From contig NZ_CP046444.1 in assembly GCF_014083945.1 (NCBI RefSeq), positions 186,001 to 250,000 of the forward strand: DNA of 64,000 nt, written 5' to 3'. The notes beneath the pieces are model-generated. The model was given only the letters and a program-made list of their open reading frames with translations. It did not search any database and was not told the origin of the DNA. Both the position numbers and the translations under genes were made by a program. The stretch is from Granulicella sp. 5B5 (lineage in GTDB: Bacteria > Acidobacteriota > Terriglobia > Terriglobales > Acidobacteriaceae). Positions 1-9,185 of the stretch are shown here, in pieces; the stretch's first letter is position 1, and every line of letters starts with the position of its first letter.

Positions 1-885
1 ATCGTCGCCGGCCTGGTTGCACGCAAAAAGTATGTGTACATGTGCACCAACGCGCTCCTGCTCAAGGAGAAGCTGCACCTCTACACCCCGTCGAAGTACC
101 TCAGCTTCTCCGTGCACGTCGATGGCGAGCGCGAGCACCACGACTTCGCCGTCTGCCGCGAGGGAGGCCACGACATCGCGATGGAGGGCATCCGCGCCGC
201 CGTCGCCGCGGGCTTCCGCGTCACCACCAACACCACGCTCTTCGATGGCGCCGATCCCAACTCCGTCCGTCGCCACTTCGACCAGCTCATGGCTGCTGGC
301 GTCGAGAGCATGATGGTTTCGCCCGGCTATACCTACGACAAGGCTCCCGATCAGAACCACTTCCTCGGCAAGGCCAAGTCGCGCCGCCTCTTCCGCGCCA
401 TCCTCTCCAACCGCAAGAAGAGCTGGGAGTTCAACACCCACCCGCTCTTCTCCGAGTACCTGATGGGCAAGCAGAACTTCGAGTGCACCCCCTGGGGTAT
501 GCCCACTTACTCCATCTTCGGCTGGCAGAAGCCCTGCTACCTCCTGCAGGACGGCTACGCCGACACCTTCGACGAGATGCTCGAGGCCACCAAATGGGAA
601 GAGTACGGCGCCAAGAGCGGCAACCCGCGCTGTGCCAACTGCATGGTCCACTCCGGCCATGAGGCTTCGGCCGTTGACTACAACTTCGGCTCGCTCAAAG
701 GCTTTATCGAGACTGCGAAGAAGTATATGTTCCCCTCGCTCTACCCCGACGCCGACGCGCAGAAGATCTTGAACGAGTGGCAGCCTGAGGGCCACTCGCC
801 GCTCGTGCAGATCGGCAATGCGCCCACGCCGGTCATCGTCACCACCTCTGTAGACACCAACGTCGGAAGCATCGCAGGAGACTAA
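1..885 (+). CDS. hpnH: HpnH, adenosyl-hopene transferase (5' end outside the window)
   Basis: The reading frame is open from base 1, so the N-terminus, which should carry the radical-SAM CxxxCxxC cluster, is missing; the ATG at 34 is internal. HpnH is a radical SAM enzyme that joins a 5'-deoxyadenosyl group to diploptene, the first step towards C35 bacteriohopanepolyols, at the cytoplasmic membrane. The visible part holds the end of the TIM barrel and the family's C-terminal DUF3463-type region with a CANC pair near NPRCANCMVHSGHE. It is followed two bases later by the next gene and then by hpnA, which supports a hopanoid operon. The overall sequence is very typical of HpnH. Confidence 0.93.
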   Translation: MVAGLVARKKYVYMCTNALLLKEKLHLYTPSKYLSFSVHVDGEREHHDFAVCREGGHDIAMEGIRAAVAAGFRVTTNTTLFDGADPNSVRRHFDQLMAAGVESMMVSPGYTYDKAPDQNHFLGKAKSRRLFRAILSNRKKSWEFNTHPLFSEYLMGKQNFECTPWGMPTYSIFGWQKPCYLLQDGYADTFDEMLEATKWEEYGAKSGNPRCANCMVHSGHEASAVDYNFGSLKGFIETAKKYMFPSLYPDADAQKILNEWQPEGHSPLVQIGNAPTPVIVTTSVDTNVGSIAGD

Positions 886-887
886 TC

Positions 888-1346
888 ATGTCCACAGCAC
901 AGCAGGAACACCTCAAGATCGAGCAGCTGCAGCAAGTCTCCGCCGACGAACTCGAGCACATCGCCGGCCGCGAACGCGAGAACCTCGAAGGCTGGATTCC
1001 CACCCTTGCCGCTGAAGCCGAGATCCGCGAAGCTCTGGAGAAGGCCTTCGACTATCGCGGCGATGTCACTATCACCCGCAAAGACGGCACTGTCATCGAG
1101 GGCTACCTCTACGACCGCCGCTCCGAGCCCACGCTCGAAGCCTCCGTCGTCCGCATCATGCCCACACCGAAGGACGGCAACGCCTATGAGCGCGTTATGG
1201 TCAGCTACGCCGACATCGCCGCGCTCAACTTCTCCGGCAAGGACACAGCAGCAGGCCGCACCTTCGACGCCTGGGTCAAGAAGTACTGGGAGAAGAAGGC
1301 GGCCGGCGAGACTAACATCCAGATCGAGCCGGAGAAGCTCGACTAG
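888..1346 (+). CDS. conserved hypothetical protein of the hopanoid operon
   Basis: A 152-residue soluble protein with no signal peptide or membrane segment. Its start is two bases after the hpnH stop, with a GGAG a few bases upstream inside the hpnH end, so translation is probably coupled. An acidic helical N-terminal half (about residues 1-50) precedes a strand-rich middle (ITRKDGTVIEGYLYDR) that resembles a small beta-barrel, and a Lys-rich helical tail. I do not recognise the family. Its position between hpnH and hpnA suggests a role in hopanoid side-chain synthesis or its assembly at the membrane, but that is inference from context only. Confidence 0.85.
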   Translation: MSTAQQEHLKIEQLQQVSADELEHIAGRERENLEGWIPTLAAEAEIREALEKAFDYRGDVTITRKDGTVIEGYLYDRRSEPTLEASVVRIMPTPKDGNAYERVMVSYADIAALNFSGKDTAAGRTFDAWVKKYWEKKAAGETNIQIEPEKLD

Positions 1347-1352
1347 CCGCGC

Positions 1353-2372
1353 ATGAAGCTCTTCATCACCGGCGCCACGGGCTTCGTCGGCGCGCACGTC
1401 GCCCGTCTCGCCGCACAGCAGGGAGCCACGCTCCGTCTGCTCTCGCGCAGCACCTCTAACCGCAACAACCTTCCCACCAACGCCGACGTCGTCACCGGCG
1501 ACCTCCGCAATCCTGCCACCTTCGCCTCATCCCTGCAAGGCTGCGACGCCCTTATCCACGTTGCCGCCGACTACCGCCTCTGGGTCCCGGACCCCGCCGA
1601 GATGTACAAGGCCAACGTCGAAGGCACCCGCCAGTTGCTGCGCCTCGCTCGCGAAGCCGGCTGTCCGCGCGTCGTCTACACCTCGTCGGTCGCGACGATG
1701 GGCTTCAAGTACGACGGCACCATCGTCGACGAGAACACGCCCGTCTCCGAAGCCGACATGATTGGCCACTACAAACGCTCCAAGTGGCTCGCCGAGCAGG
1801 TAGCCATCGACGCCGCACGCAGCGGCCAGCACGTCATCATCCTCAATCCCACTACGCCCATCGGCGCACTCGATACCAAGCCCACGCCTACCGGCCGCAT
1901 CGTCGTCGACTTCCTCAATAAAAACTTCCCCGCCTACGTCGATACCGGCCTCAACCTCGTCGATGTCGAAGAGATCGCACGGATACACCTCGTCGCACTC
2001 GAACACGGTGCCCCAGCACTTACGATGCAGGACCGCTACATCCTCGGTGGCGAAAACCTCACGCTCAAGCAGATCCTCGACCGCCTCGCCGCCATCACCG
2101 GCCTGCCGTCACCAACGATGAAGGTCCCACACGCTGTCGCGATGGCCTTCGCCTTCTTCGATGAGACAATCACCGGCAAGCTCCGCGCCAAAGAACCACG
2201 CGCCACCGTCGAAGCCGTCCGCATGGGCCGCAAGATGATGTTCGCCAGCAGCGCAAAGGCCGAACGAGAACTCGGCCTCCGCGTCATGAGCGTCGACAAC
2301 GCGCTACGCGCTGCCTGCGCCTGGTTCATCGCCAACGGCTACGCGCCCGCCCCGCCAAAATTCATCAGCTAA
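1353..2372 (+). CDS. hpnA: HpnA, hopanoid-associated NAD-dependent sugar epimerase
   Basis: 339 residues of an extended short-chain dehydrogenase. The N-terminal Rossmann motif reads GATGFVGAHVA, and the catalytic pair is the YxxxK in HYKRSKWLAEQ near residue 140. The stretch PTTPIGALDTKPTPTGRI is characteristic of the HpnA family, which modifies sugars attached to, or destined for, hopanoid side chains. It starts 6 bases after the previous gene and is the last gene of the hopanoid run, since the next gene faces the other way. Substrate is not established from sequence. Confidence 0.9.
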   Translation: MKLFITGATGFVGAHVARLAAQQGATLRLLSRSTSNRNNLPTNADVVTGDLRNPATFASSLQGCDALIHVAADYRLWVPDPAEMYKANVEGTRQLLRLAREAGCPRVVYTSSVATMGFKYDGTIVDENTPVSEADMIGHYKRSKWLAEQVAIDAARSGQHVIILNPTTPIGALDTKPTPTGRIVVDFLNKNFPAYVDTGLNLVDVEEIARIHLVALEHGAPALTMQDRYILGGENLTLKQILDRLAAITGLPSPTMKVPHAVAMAFAFFDETITGKLRAKEPRATVEAVRMGRKMMFASSAKAERELGLRVMSVDNALRAACAWFIANGYAPAPPKFIS

Positions 2373-2375
2373 CGT

Positions 2376-3662
2376 TCAGCCTGCGTGGAACCCCGCGCGC
2401 TGCATCGCAAGCCCAACCTCGGGGTTCTTCGCAAACGTCTCCCAAACGAAACTGCTGCGCAGGTTCTCCGCCATCAGCACGCCGATGCCGAGATCGATCC
2501 CCAGCACATCCGGGTCATACCACTTCGCCTGCGGATGGAACGCATCGCAGAACCCATATCGTCCCCACGCCTGTGCACCGTAGTTCTGCTTCAACAAGCG
2601 AAGCACGCGCAAACAATCCTTCGGCAGAAAGGGAAGTGACCCTGCCGTTGCATTCGGCACCACCGAACCATCCACGCCACCAAAGCTGCCGCCCGTCGTC
2701 GAAGGCCCACCCCACGCCGTGTATCCATGCTGCGAGTCCGACGCGCTGATCCCCCAGTAGTCGCGCGAATACGGCGGCCCCTGGTTAACGCAGAAAAACT
2801 CATGTGCCCGCGTCGCCGTCGCCGAGTTCTCAAAGTAGTTCGCAAACTTGTCGCGCTTCCCTCGAAAATCGAACCACGCATGGCTGTACTGATGCACAAA
2901 CAGCGGATCGTTGCCGCCGATATAGTTGAATCCTGCATAGCTCATCCGTTGCCTGTCCCACGCGTCCCAGCAGCTCGCGTCTATCGGGTGCGTCGGCGAA
3001 CCCAGCGCCAACAGATAAATCATCATCAGCTCGCAGTAGTGGTTCCAACGCGCGCTCAAAAAACCGCTCTCCGGGTGCCAGCCCATCGAAAACGTCTTGC
3101 CGCCATTCAGCATCCACGGCCAGTCCACGCGCTCATAGATCTTCGTCGCCAGGTGGTGCACCTCAGCACTGTCACTGAAGTGCGCCCGCGCCGTCAGCAC
3201 CCCGCACAGTAGCAGCGCCGTATCAATCGACGATACCTCGTTCTTCGCAACCCGCGCACCGGTGTCAATGTCGTTGAAGTGGTAGAAGAACCCGCGATTG
3301 TTATACAGCCTGTCCGCATGGAACCGCAGCGTTCGTTGCACCTGTTCCAGCAGTTGCGCATGGGGCATATACCCGCGCTTGTCCGCGATGCACAGTGCGC
3401 TCAATCCAAAGCCCGTCGCTGCAATGCTCGCCATCTTCCGCGGATCGAGCTTGCCATCGCTCGCAGCCATGGCGCGGTCCAGCACCTGGCCGTTCCGAGG
3501 CCCTGCCTGCTCCACAAAGTACAGGCACCCGCGGCGTTCCATCTCGTCCAGAAACGCATCATCGTCTGCGCGTAACCCATGCGCAGGAGACCACGCCACA
3601 GCGGGAACAGCCTGCAACGCAGCCGCTCCTGCCGCTATCTGCAAAAACTTCCGTCGTAGCAC
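2376..3662 (-). CDS. secreted glycoside hydrolase of the PF10091 (glycoamylase-like / GH144-type) family
   Basis: 428 residues starting with GTG; the GGAGG ribosome-binding site overlaps the stop of the upstream GH39 gene, so the two are translationally coupled. The N-terminus (RRKFLQIAAGAAALQ) is Tat-like with a signal peptide ending near residue 24. The whole body matches the PF10091 pattern: FFYHFNDIDTGARVAKNEVS, then SSIDTALLLCG, VDWPWML, GWHPESGF, YLLALGSPTHP, FVHQYSHAWFDFRG, and a C-terminal YGFCDAF plus VLGIDLGIG. Members include endo-beta-1,2-glucanases (GH144), so a glucan substrate is possible, but the exact linkage cannot be read from the sequence. Context: part of a TonB-receptor/hydrolase locus. 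Confidence 0.85.
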   Translation of the reverse strand: MLRRKFLQIAAGAAALQAVPAVAWSPAHGLRADDDAFLDEMERRGCLYFVEQAGPRNGQVLDRAMAASDGKLDPRKMASIAATGFGLSALCIADKRGYMPHAQLLEQVQRTLRFHADRLYNNRGFFYHFNDIDTGARVAKNEVSSIDTALLLCGVLTARAHFSDSAEVHHLATKIYERVDWPWMLNGGKTFSMGWHPESGFLSARWNHYCELMMIYLLALGSPTHPIDASCWDAWDRQRMSYAGFNYIGGNDPLFVHQYSHAWFDFRGKRDKFANYFENSATATRAHEFFCVNQGPPYSRDYWGISASDSQHGYTAWGGPSTTGGSFGGVDGSVVPNATAGSLPFLPKDCLRVLRLLKQNYGAQAWGRYGFCDAFHPQAKWYDPDVLGIDLGIGVLMAENLRSSFVWETFAKNPEVGLAMQRAGFHAG

Positions 3663-3666
3663 TCTG

Positions 3667-5250
3667 CTACCTCCCGACGATCAGCACGGCCAGCCCATGC
3701 GCCGGAACCGTCACTTGCAGTTTGCCATGGTCCAGCCGCAGATGCTCAGGAGGAGCCATCGCCGCCGCCGCGCGTAGTTTCATCACCTGCTCATGCGTCA
3801 GGCTGCCCTGGGGTCTCCCCATCGCGTCGAAAGCCTTCAGCACATTGCCATGGTCGTCATCCACGCGCAGCACTTCAACCGGAGCATTCTCCGCGACATG
3901 CTCCACATGCAAATCGAACACCTTCACAGGCCCCGCCGGCCCGCTAGGCATCGTGTAGTTCGCACCTGTCCCAGTCGGCGGAGCATAGTCCCACAACGCC
4001 ACTTCAACCTTGCCATCGGGAGACTTCGTCGCCAGTGCAGAGTCCGACTCCACCTTGATCCGCTCATCTCCCAGCCGATGCAGAATCTCGAAGACATGGA
4101 ACACCGGTTTCTCAATGTGGTCCGTCGCTATCAAACCGAAGCCGCCATAGAACGGCGTCCGCGGCACGCCCTGCTCTTCGAACACATCAGAGAACGACCA
4201 ATAACTCATGCTCTCCGTCAGTCCATCGCACAGCCGAATGTTGTTCGCCAGCCAAGGCCCCATGTAGGTCGAGTCCGTCACGTTCGGCTCATTCGCATAG
4301 CTCGCGTTGTACTCCGAGAAGATCAGCGGAAGATGCGGATACGCCGAGTGCTCGATCTCTTCATGCACCTTCTTCACCGACCGGTACACCATCACATCGC
4401 GCGGAATGTTCTCGTCGGTATGAAACACATCCTGCGCGCGATCGTTCGCGTACACATGCGTCGACACAAAATCTACTGGCACGTTCTCTGCTTTCACGTG
4501 CGCAAGGAACGGCGTCACCCAGGCCGCCTGCGCCGTCGCCGGCCCACCCACCTGTATGCGCGGCGACACCGACTTCAAAGCCCGCGCCGTGTGGTCATAC
4601 AACTCAAAGTACGTCGGCTGATTAGGCCGCCCACCCCAGAAGTCCAGGTTCGGTTCATTCCACACCTCGAACTTCCACTTGGCCACCTCATCCATGCCAT
4701 AACGATCGATCAGGTGCTGTGCGAACGCCTTGATCATTGCATCCCATGCCGCATAGTCCTTCGGCGGCGACACATCCGGGTGATACCAGAACGGATGCAG
4801 CATGTTCGGATCGGCCGCCATCTTCTTCGGCATAAAACTCATCTCGACAAACGGCTGCACACCATTCTCCAGCAGGCTGTCATAGATCTGATCGACATAC
4901 GTGAAGTTATAGACAGATGCATCGTTGGCCGCCTGCGCCGCCAGTCCAGGGTTCTTGGTTTTGCGGTCGGGGTCATACAGGCCAACCTCATCGTTGAAGA
5001 TCCCATGAAACCGTATCGACTGAAACCCCGTCGCTGCCTTCACCGTGCGCAGGTCCTTGCGATAGTCATCCCGCAACTCCAGGATCGCGCGCCCTGAGCC
5101 AAACGTCTGTTCCCAGAAATGCGGGAAGGGCGTTGTCTTGGCGGCGGCATCTACAGTTACGGTCTCCTGCGCACAGGCCACAGCGCCTCCTGCAAGCAAT
5201 GGCATCAACAAAAGAAGGGCAGAGCGGCAGAGCTTCAACGGTTGGTTCAT
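3667..5250 (-). CDS. secreted GH39-family glycoside hydrolase (beta-xylosidase-like)
   Basis: 527 residues with a clear signal peptide (hydrophobic LLLLMPLLAGGAVACA, cleavage near residue 27) and an AAGGAAG ribosome-binding site. A clan A (beta/alpha)8 barrel is indicated by the acid/base Glu in EVWNEPN (residue 199) and the nucleophile Glu in IFSEYNAS (residue 313), both as expected for GH39. A C-terminal beta domain follows from about residue 400. GH39 members are beta-xylosidases or alpha-L-iduronidases, so activity on xylan-type oligosaccharides is plausible but unproven. It lies between the TonB receptor and the PF10091 enzyme on the same strand. Confidence 0.88.
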   Translation of the reverse strand: MNQPLKLCRSALLLLMPLLAGGAVACAQETVTVDAAAKTTPFPHFWEQTFGSGRAILELRDDYRKDLRTVKAATGFQSIRFHGIFNDEVGLYDPDRKTKNPGLAAQAANDASVYNFTYVDQIYDSLLENGVQPFVEMSFMPKKMAADPNMLHPFWYHPDVSPPKDYAAWDAMIKAFAQHLIDRYGMDEVAKWKFEVWNEPNLDFWGGRPNQPTYFELYDHTARALKSVSPRIQVGGPATAQAAWVTPFLAHVKAENVPVDFVSTHVYANDRAQDVFHTDENIPRDVMVYRSVKKVHEEIEHSAYPHLPLIFSEYNASYANEPNVTDSTYMGPWLANNIRLCDGLTESMSYWSFSDVFEEQGVPRTPFYGGFGLIATDHIEKPVFHVFEILHRLGDERIKVESDSALATKSPDGKVEVALWDYAPPTGTGANYTMPSGPAGPVKVFDLHVEHVAENAPVEVLRVDDDHGNVLKAFDAMGRPQGSLTHEQVMKLRAAAAMAPPEHLRLDHGKLQVTVPAHGLAVLIVGR

Positions 5251-5325
5251 GGTCTTCCTTATCTACATTCGTATAACAACGGACTACGCTGCGTGTCTCG
5301 TTCAATCCACATCAAGCAAGTGAGC

Positions 5326-5357
5326 GGGGAGGACACACCCAAAGGCATGCCCTCCCC
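5326..5357 (-). promoter_or_regulatory. inverted repeat between the TonB receptor and GH39 genes
   Basis: GGGGAGG at 5326-5332 pairs with CCTCCCC at 5351-5357 across an 18-base loop, in the 133-base gap between the TonB-receptor stop and the GH39 start. There is no T-run, so it is not a classical terminator. It could be a processing or attenuating hairpin that separates expression of receptor and enzymes. Confidence 0.35.
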
Positions 5358-5383
5358 GTATAGCAAGATCTGGGAGAAGGTCG

Positions 5384-8300
5384 TTAGAAGCTAAACCTTC
5401 CCTGTAGGGTGATCGTTCGTCCACTCAGTGCGGCCGTGTCCTGGCCAAAGTTAGTGGAGTTCACATTGTTGCTGACACTTCCAGGATTCAGATCGAGCAG
5501 GTTGAAGATGTTGAAGATATCGGCACGAATCTCAAACTTGGCATTGTTCCCCAGAAGCCTGGTATCGGGGAAGCCAAAGCCTTTCGCGATAGACATATCC
5601 AGATCGCGATAGTTCGGGCCATCAAAGGTGTTGCGATCGGCACCAGGCGTCCCCGGAAGCGCAAGATTATTGGCAGGGAAGCCAGTGCCATTGCTGGACT
5701 GGATGGCGTTGTAGAAGTTCGGTACGTTGAAGTACTGGTTGGAGTACGCGACAACCGTACCCGGCGTACCGTTCACCGTAGCGGTCGTCGTCGCCTGGTT
5801 GTTCTGAATATTGTAGAAGTTGCTGGCGTTCGAAGTGGGTAGCGCCTCAAACGCAGCGTTGCCGTGGCTATGCTTAGCCCCTCCCAGGTACTGCGGACGA
5901 AGGTTGTAGTATCCGCACTGCGAGCAGTACAGCGAATCCGAGATGCCATAGTTCGGGGTCCAGGGCAGGCCCGTGTGCAGGTTCAGAATGCCGCTGATCG
6001 ACCATTCGCCGGCAACCTTCTCCAGCCAGCGGTGGTCGCCATGGAAGAACACAGGCTGCCAAAGCCCGAACGCCTTGAACGATTTGCTGATGTTGAAATC
6101 CGACCTGCCGTACGAGTACCCGGCGCCTTGCGGGAAGTACTCATCCTCGAAGTAAGGACCCGAGCCATCTGTATCCATGCTCTTCGCAAACATAAACTGC
6201 GCGTCTGCGGAGAACTGGTGCGAGAACGGATGCTTCAACTCAAGCAGCAGCGCGTGGTTGTTCCCACTGCCCTCATTCGTCCAGTAGTCGCCACCAGTCA
6301 CCAAAGGATTTTGTGCGACACCCGCAACAGCCGCAGGCGCAATCGGGTTCTCATGTGCGATCAGGTGCCGCGACAGGCTGCCCTGATAGCCAACCGACGC
6401 CACTAGCCAGTCGTGCAGGAACTGGTACTCCGTGTCGAGTGAGAAGTGGTGAGCATACTGCGTTGCGAGATTGCCTTGTCCGTTTCCAAACAGCGTGACA
6501 TTCGCATTGCCAGCCGTCGGAAGGTTCGCCGTGTTGTACGTCGTGATCGCGTGCGGATTCGCAGCGAACCCGAACAGATTCGTCGGGCTGCTGGAGACAC
6601 CGTACAAGATATTGGCGCCGCCCGTACCCGGGTTGGTTGGGCTCGCATAGGCAAAGCTTGGATAGTACGTCGAGGGCGGATTGTTGAAAGTGTTCGCCGT
6701 GATGGCGATCTCTTCCTGGTTGAAGTTCAGTCCATAGCCACCACGCACCGTCACGGCATTCTTGAACATCGTCGGCGCCCAGTTGAATCCCAGCTGCGGA
6801 CCGAAGTTGCCCTTCTGCGGGTTCCACAGGTTACCACCCTGTGTTACATAGAGCCCGGTATACGCCGCAGCTCCCGCTCCAAAGTGCGCGACCGACACGC
6901 TGTTCTGCTTGTCATAAAGCGCGCCGAAGTACGAGTACCGCAGCCCGGCATGCAGTGTAAGGTTCGTCCGCGCCTTCCAGTCGTCCTGCACAAACGCGCC
7001 AAACAGGTTCTCGCGGTCGTCCTGCCGCGCCGTCTGCGGAGCACCCGTCAGAGGATTGAAACCGCCGCTCTCCGACGATGGAGCATCGTTCAGAAAATCC
7101 CAGATGTTGTAGAAGTTGTAGCTCGGCCGGTTGATGTTCTGGTTCAGATAATGCAGGCTGGTATACTCGCCGCCGAACTTGACGGTGTGCTGTCCAAGTA
7201 TCTTCGTGGCGACATCTTTATAGCCATACGTCCACTGGTTCAGCACGCTCGGCAGTTCCGAACCGAAAGATGCCGCGAGCCCCGTGCCGGTGTTGCCGTT
7301 GTTCACAAGACTCGGCGCCACATCCACAGGGTTCGCATTCGGAAGGCCAAACGGCGCGTTCGGATTCGACGTGATCTCGTTCCAGCGATATCCCGCGGCG
7401 TTAGCACGCGCCTCATTCAGGAATGACGGCGAGAAGGTGTGATTGTAGATGACCGAGAAGGCATCGTTGATCTGATTGCGCGAGTAGAGGTTGTACGCCC
7501 GGTTGCCGTTGTTGTACTGCGTATAGCCCTGCGGCACCCAGTAGATCGCGAACGCAAGGTGGTCCTTCGACGTCACGTTCGCATCCGCACGCCCGTTGAA
7601 CTGGCGGTAGTAGGTGCTCGAGGGATTCACCGTGATGTAGTCGGCGATATCCGCAGTCGTGGTGTTGATGCCGCTACCCACACCGGGGTTCTGTGCCGTG
7701 CCCGTGGCCGTAAGGTCTTGTGTCCCGAGCGCAGTCGTCAAAGGGGAACCGAGATTCAATCCCTGACCGGCGATGGTGTTGCAGTTCACGCCTTCCTGCA
7801 AGCCAACGTTCGCGCAACCTTCATTAGTCGTTACGATGCCAGTGCTGTTTACGGTGCTGCCAGGAAAGTTGAGGAACGTAGACGCAACACTGCCGGAAGG
7901 AGCGAGTGCAGCAAATGCAGGCGTCGTGTACCAACCCGTTGTTACATCATTTGCATTCGACGGAGAGCTCTCAAAGGCGAAAAACGCAAACACCCTGTTC
8001 TTCAGAATTGGGCCACCAAGGCTGCCGCCATACTGATTGAAGTCCTTGTTGTCGCGGATCGGTGTGCCGCCACCGGAGTACCGGTTGTACGCATTTAGTC
8101 CCGGACGATGGATCGCAAGAAACGCGCTGCCATGCAGCTGGTTCGTACCGCTCTTCGAAGTCACCATCGTCTGTGCACCGCTGAAGCGACCGTTCTCCGC
8201 GTCGTAGTCGTTGGTCACAATGCGGACGTTGTCGATCGAGTCTTCCGTCGGAGTGATCACGGTCGTACCGCCCCACACCGCGCTTACCGTGCTGATGCCG

Positions 8301-9001
8301 TCGATCGTGATGCCATTCGTCTCATACTGGCCGCCGTTGGCGTTCGACTGCGGGCCGTTCTCTGTGGGAGCCTGCCCGCTTGAGGCTGATCCACCCGGGC
8401 CCTGGTTTGCGCCAAGCTGGTACACACCACCACCGGAAGCCTGCGAGCCATCCGAGATCGTCCCCGGCGCCAGCTGCGTCAGGGTAAACACGTCGCGGTT
8501 GAACGACGGAGTATGTTGAATGTCATTGGAGCTGATGGTCGCGCCGATGTTCGCAGTCTCAGTGTCGACTGCCGGTGTCGTCGAGGCATCCACCGTAACG
8601 CTGGTGTCCACCGCTCCCAGCTGCAGCTTCACCGTGATGGCGTTCGCCTGCTCAGGAATCAGCTGCAGGTTGTCCAATACCTGCGTCTTGAATCCGCTCT
8701 TCTCCACCGTCAGTTTGAACTGGTCCGCGGGCAGGGCATTGAAGTTGTACACGCCATCGTCGCCACTGGTCCGCACCTGCGTCGCGTTGGTGGCTTTGTC
8801 GACCAGCGTCAGCTTCGCGCCGGGGACCGACGCGCCATCGGGGTCTGTCACCGACCCTTGAATCGAAGTGCGGTACTGTGCGTGCGCAGCGCTCGCCATC
8901 ACGACGAAAAATAACGCCACCACGCCTGCCTTCATCCAACTCCGGCAGAGCATCATGGCTCGGCGTCCAGGGCTGGACATACTGCGATCAATCTGTTGCA
9001 T
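5384..9001 (-). CDS. TonB-dependent receptor with N-terminal carboxypeptidase-regulatory domain (Oar-like)
   Basis: 1205 residues with a good GGAGG site before the ATG. The signal peptide ends near AHAQ (about residue 42). Residues about 45-140 form an Ig-like carboxypeptidase-regulatory domain (SIQGSVTDPDGASVPGAKLT), followed by a plug domain and a long 22-strand outer-membrane barrel ending in Phe (LQGRFSF). This architecture is massively expanded in Acidobacteriota and is thought to import large or complex substrates using TonB energy. It heads a minus-strand set with two secreted glycoside hydrolases and faces a LacI regulator, pointing to carbohydrate uptake. Confidence 0.92.
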   Translation of the reverse strand: MQQIDRSMSSPGRRAMMLCRSWMKAGVVALFFVVMASAAHAQYRTSIQGSVTDPDGASVPGAKLTLVDKATNATQVRTSGDDGVYNFNALPADQFKLTVEKSGFKTQVLDNLQLIPEQANAITVKLQLGAVDTSVTVDASTTPAVDTETANIGATISSNDIQHTPSFNRDVFTLTQLAPGTISDGSQASGGGVYQLGANQGPGGSASSGQAPTENGPQSNANGGQYETNGITIDGISTVSAVWGGTTVITPTEDSIDNVRIVTNDYDAENGRFSGAQTMVTSKSGTNQLHGSAFLAIHRPGLNAYNRYSGGGTPIRDNKDFNQYGGSLGGPILKNRVFAFFAFESSPSNANDVTTGWYTTPAFAALAPSGSVASTFLNFPGSTVNSTGIVTTNEGCANVGLQEGVNCNTIAGQGLNLGSPLTTALGTQDLTATGTAQNPGVGSGINTTTADIADYITVNPSSTYYRQFNGRADANVTSKDHLAFAIYWVPQGYTQYNNGNRAYNLYSRNQINDAFSVIYNHTFSPSFLNEARANAAGYRWNEITSNPNAPFGLPNANPVDVAPSLVNNGNTGTGLAASFGSELPSVLNQWTYGYKDVATKILGQHTVKFGGEYTSLHYLNQNINRPSYNFYNIWDFLNDAPSSESGGFNPLTGAPQTARQDDRENLFGAFVQDDWKARTNLTLHAGLRYSYFGALYDKQNSVSVAHFGAGAAAYTGLYVTQGGNLWNPQKGNFGPQLGFNWAPTMFKNAVTVRGGYGLNFNQEEIAITANTFNNPPSTYYPSFAYASPTNPGTGGANILYGVSSSPTNLFGFAANPHAITTYNTANLPTAGNANVTLFGNGQGNLATQYAHHFSLDTEYQFLHDWLVASVGYQGSLSRHLIAHENPIAPAAVAGVAQNPLVTGGDYWTNEGSGNNHALLLELKHPFSHQFSADAQFMFAKSMDTDGSGPYFEDEYFPQGAGYSYGRSDFNISKSFKAFGLWQPVFFHGDHRWLEKVAGEWSISGILNLHTGLPWTPNYGISDSLYCSQCGYYNLRPQYLGGAKHSHGNAAFEALPTSNASNFYNIQNNQATTTATVNGTPGTVVAYSNQYFNVPNFYNAIQSSNGTGFPANNLALPGTPGADRNTFDGPNYRDLDMSIAKGFGFPDTRLLGNNAKFEIRADIFNIFNLLDLNPGSVSNNVNSTNFGQDTAALSGRTITLQGRFSF

Positions 9002-9081
9002 AGCGCCTCCATTGGAACACTTGGCCAGACGGTTTCAAACTTGAAAGCTGCCTTGCAGATGCTTTAGCTTCATTGCTTAGG

Positions 9082-9091
9082 CAAACGTTTG
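9082..9091. promoter_or_regulatory. LacI-family operator
   Basis: CAAACGTTTG is a perfect 10-bp palindrome with the central CpG typical of LacI/GalR operators. It lies in the 184-bp divergent gap between the TonB-receptor gene and the lacI-type gene, about 80 bases upstream of the former and 95 upstream of the latter, so it could control both. Confidence 0.65.
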
Positions 9092-9185
9092 AGCCAGCCT
9101 GCAATATCGTCCTTTCCCACCACCTCTGTCAACCCGGCCTTATGCCCCTGTACACAGTTTTCCGCAATGTGAAAGACTCTTCACC

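Noticed and set aside
3793-5097. 434-codon open frame on the plus strand
   Set aside because: Antisense to the GH39 gene, Arg/His-rich, with no motif or ribosome-binding site.
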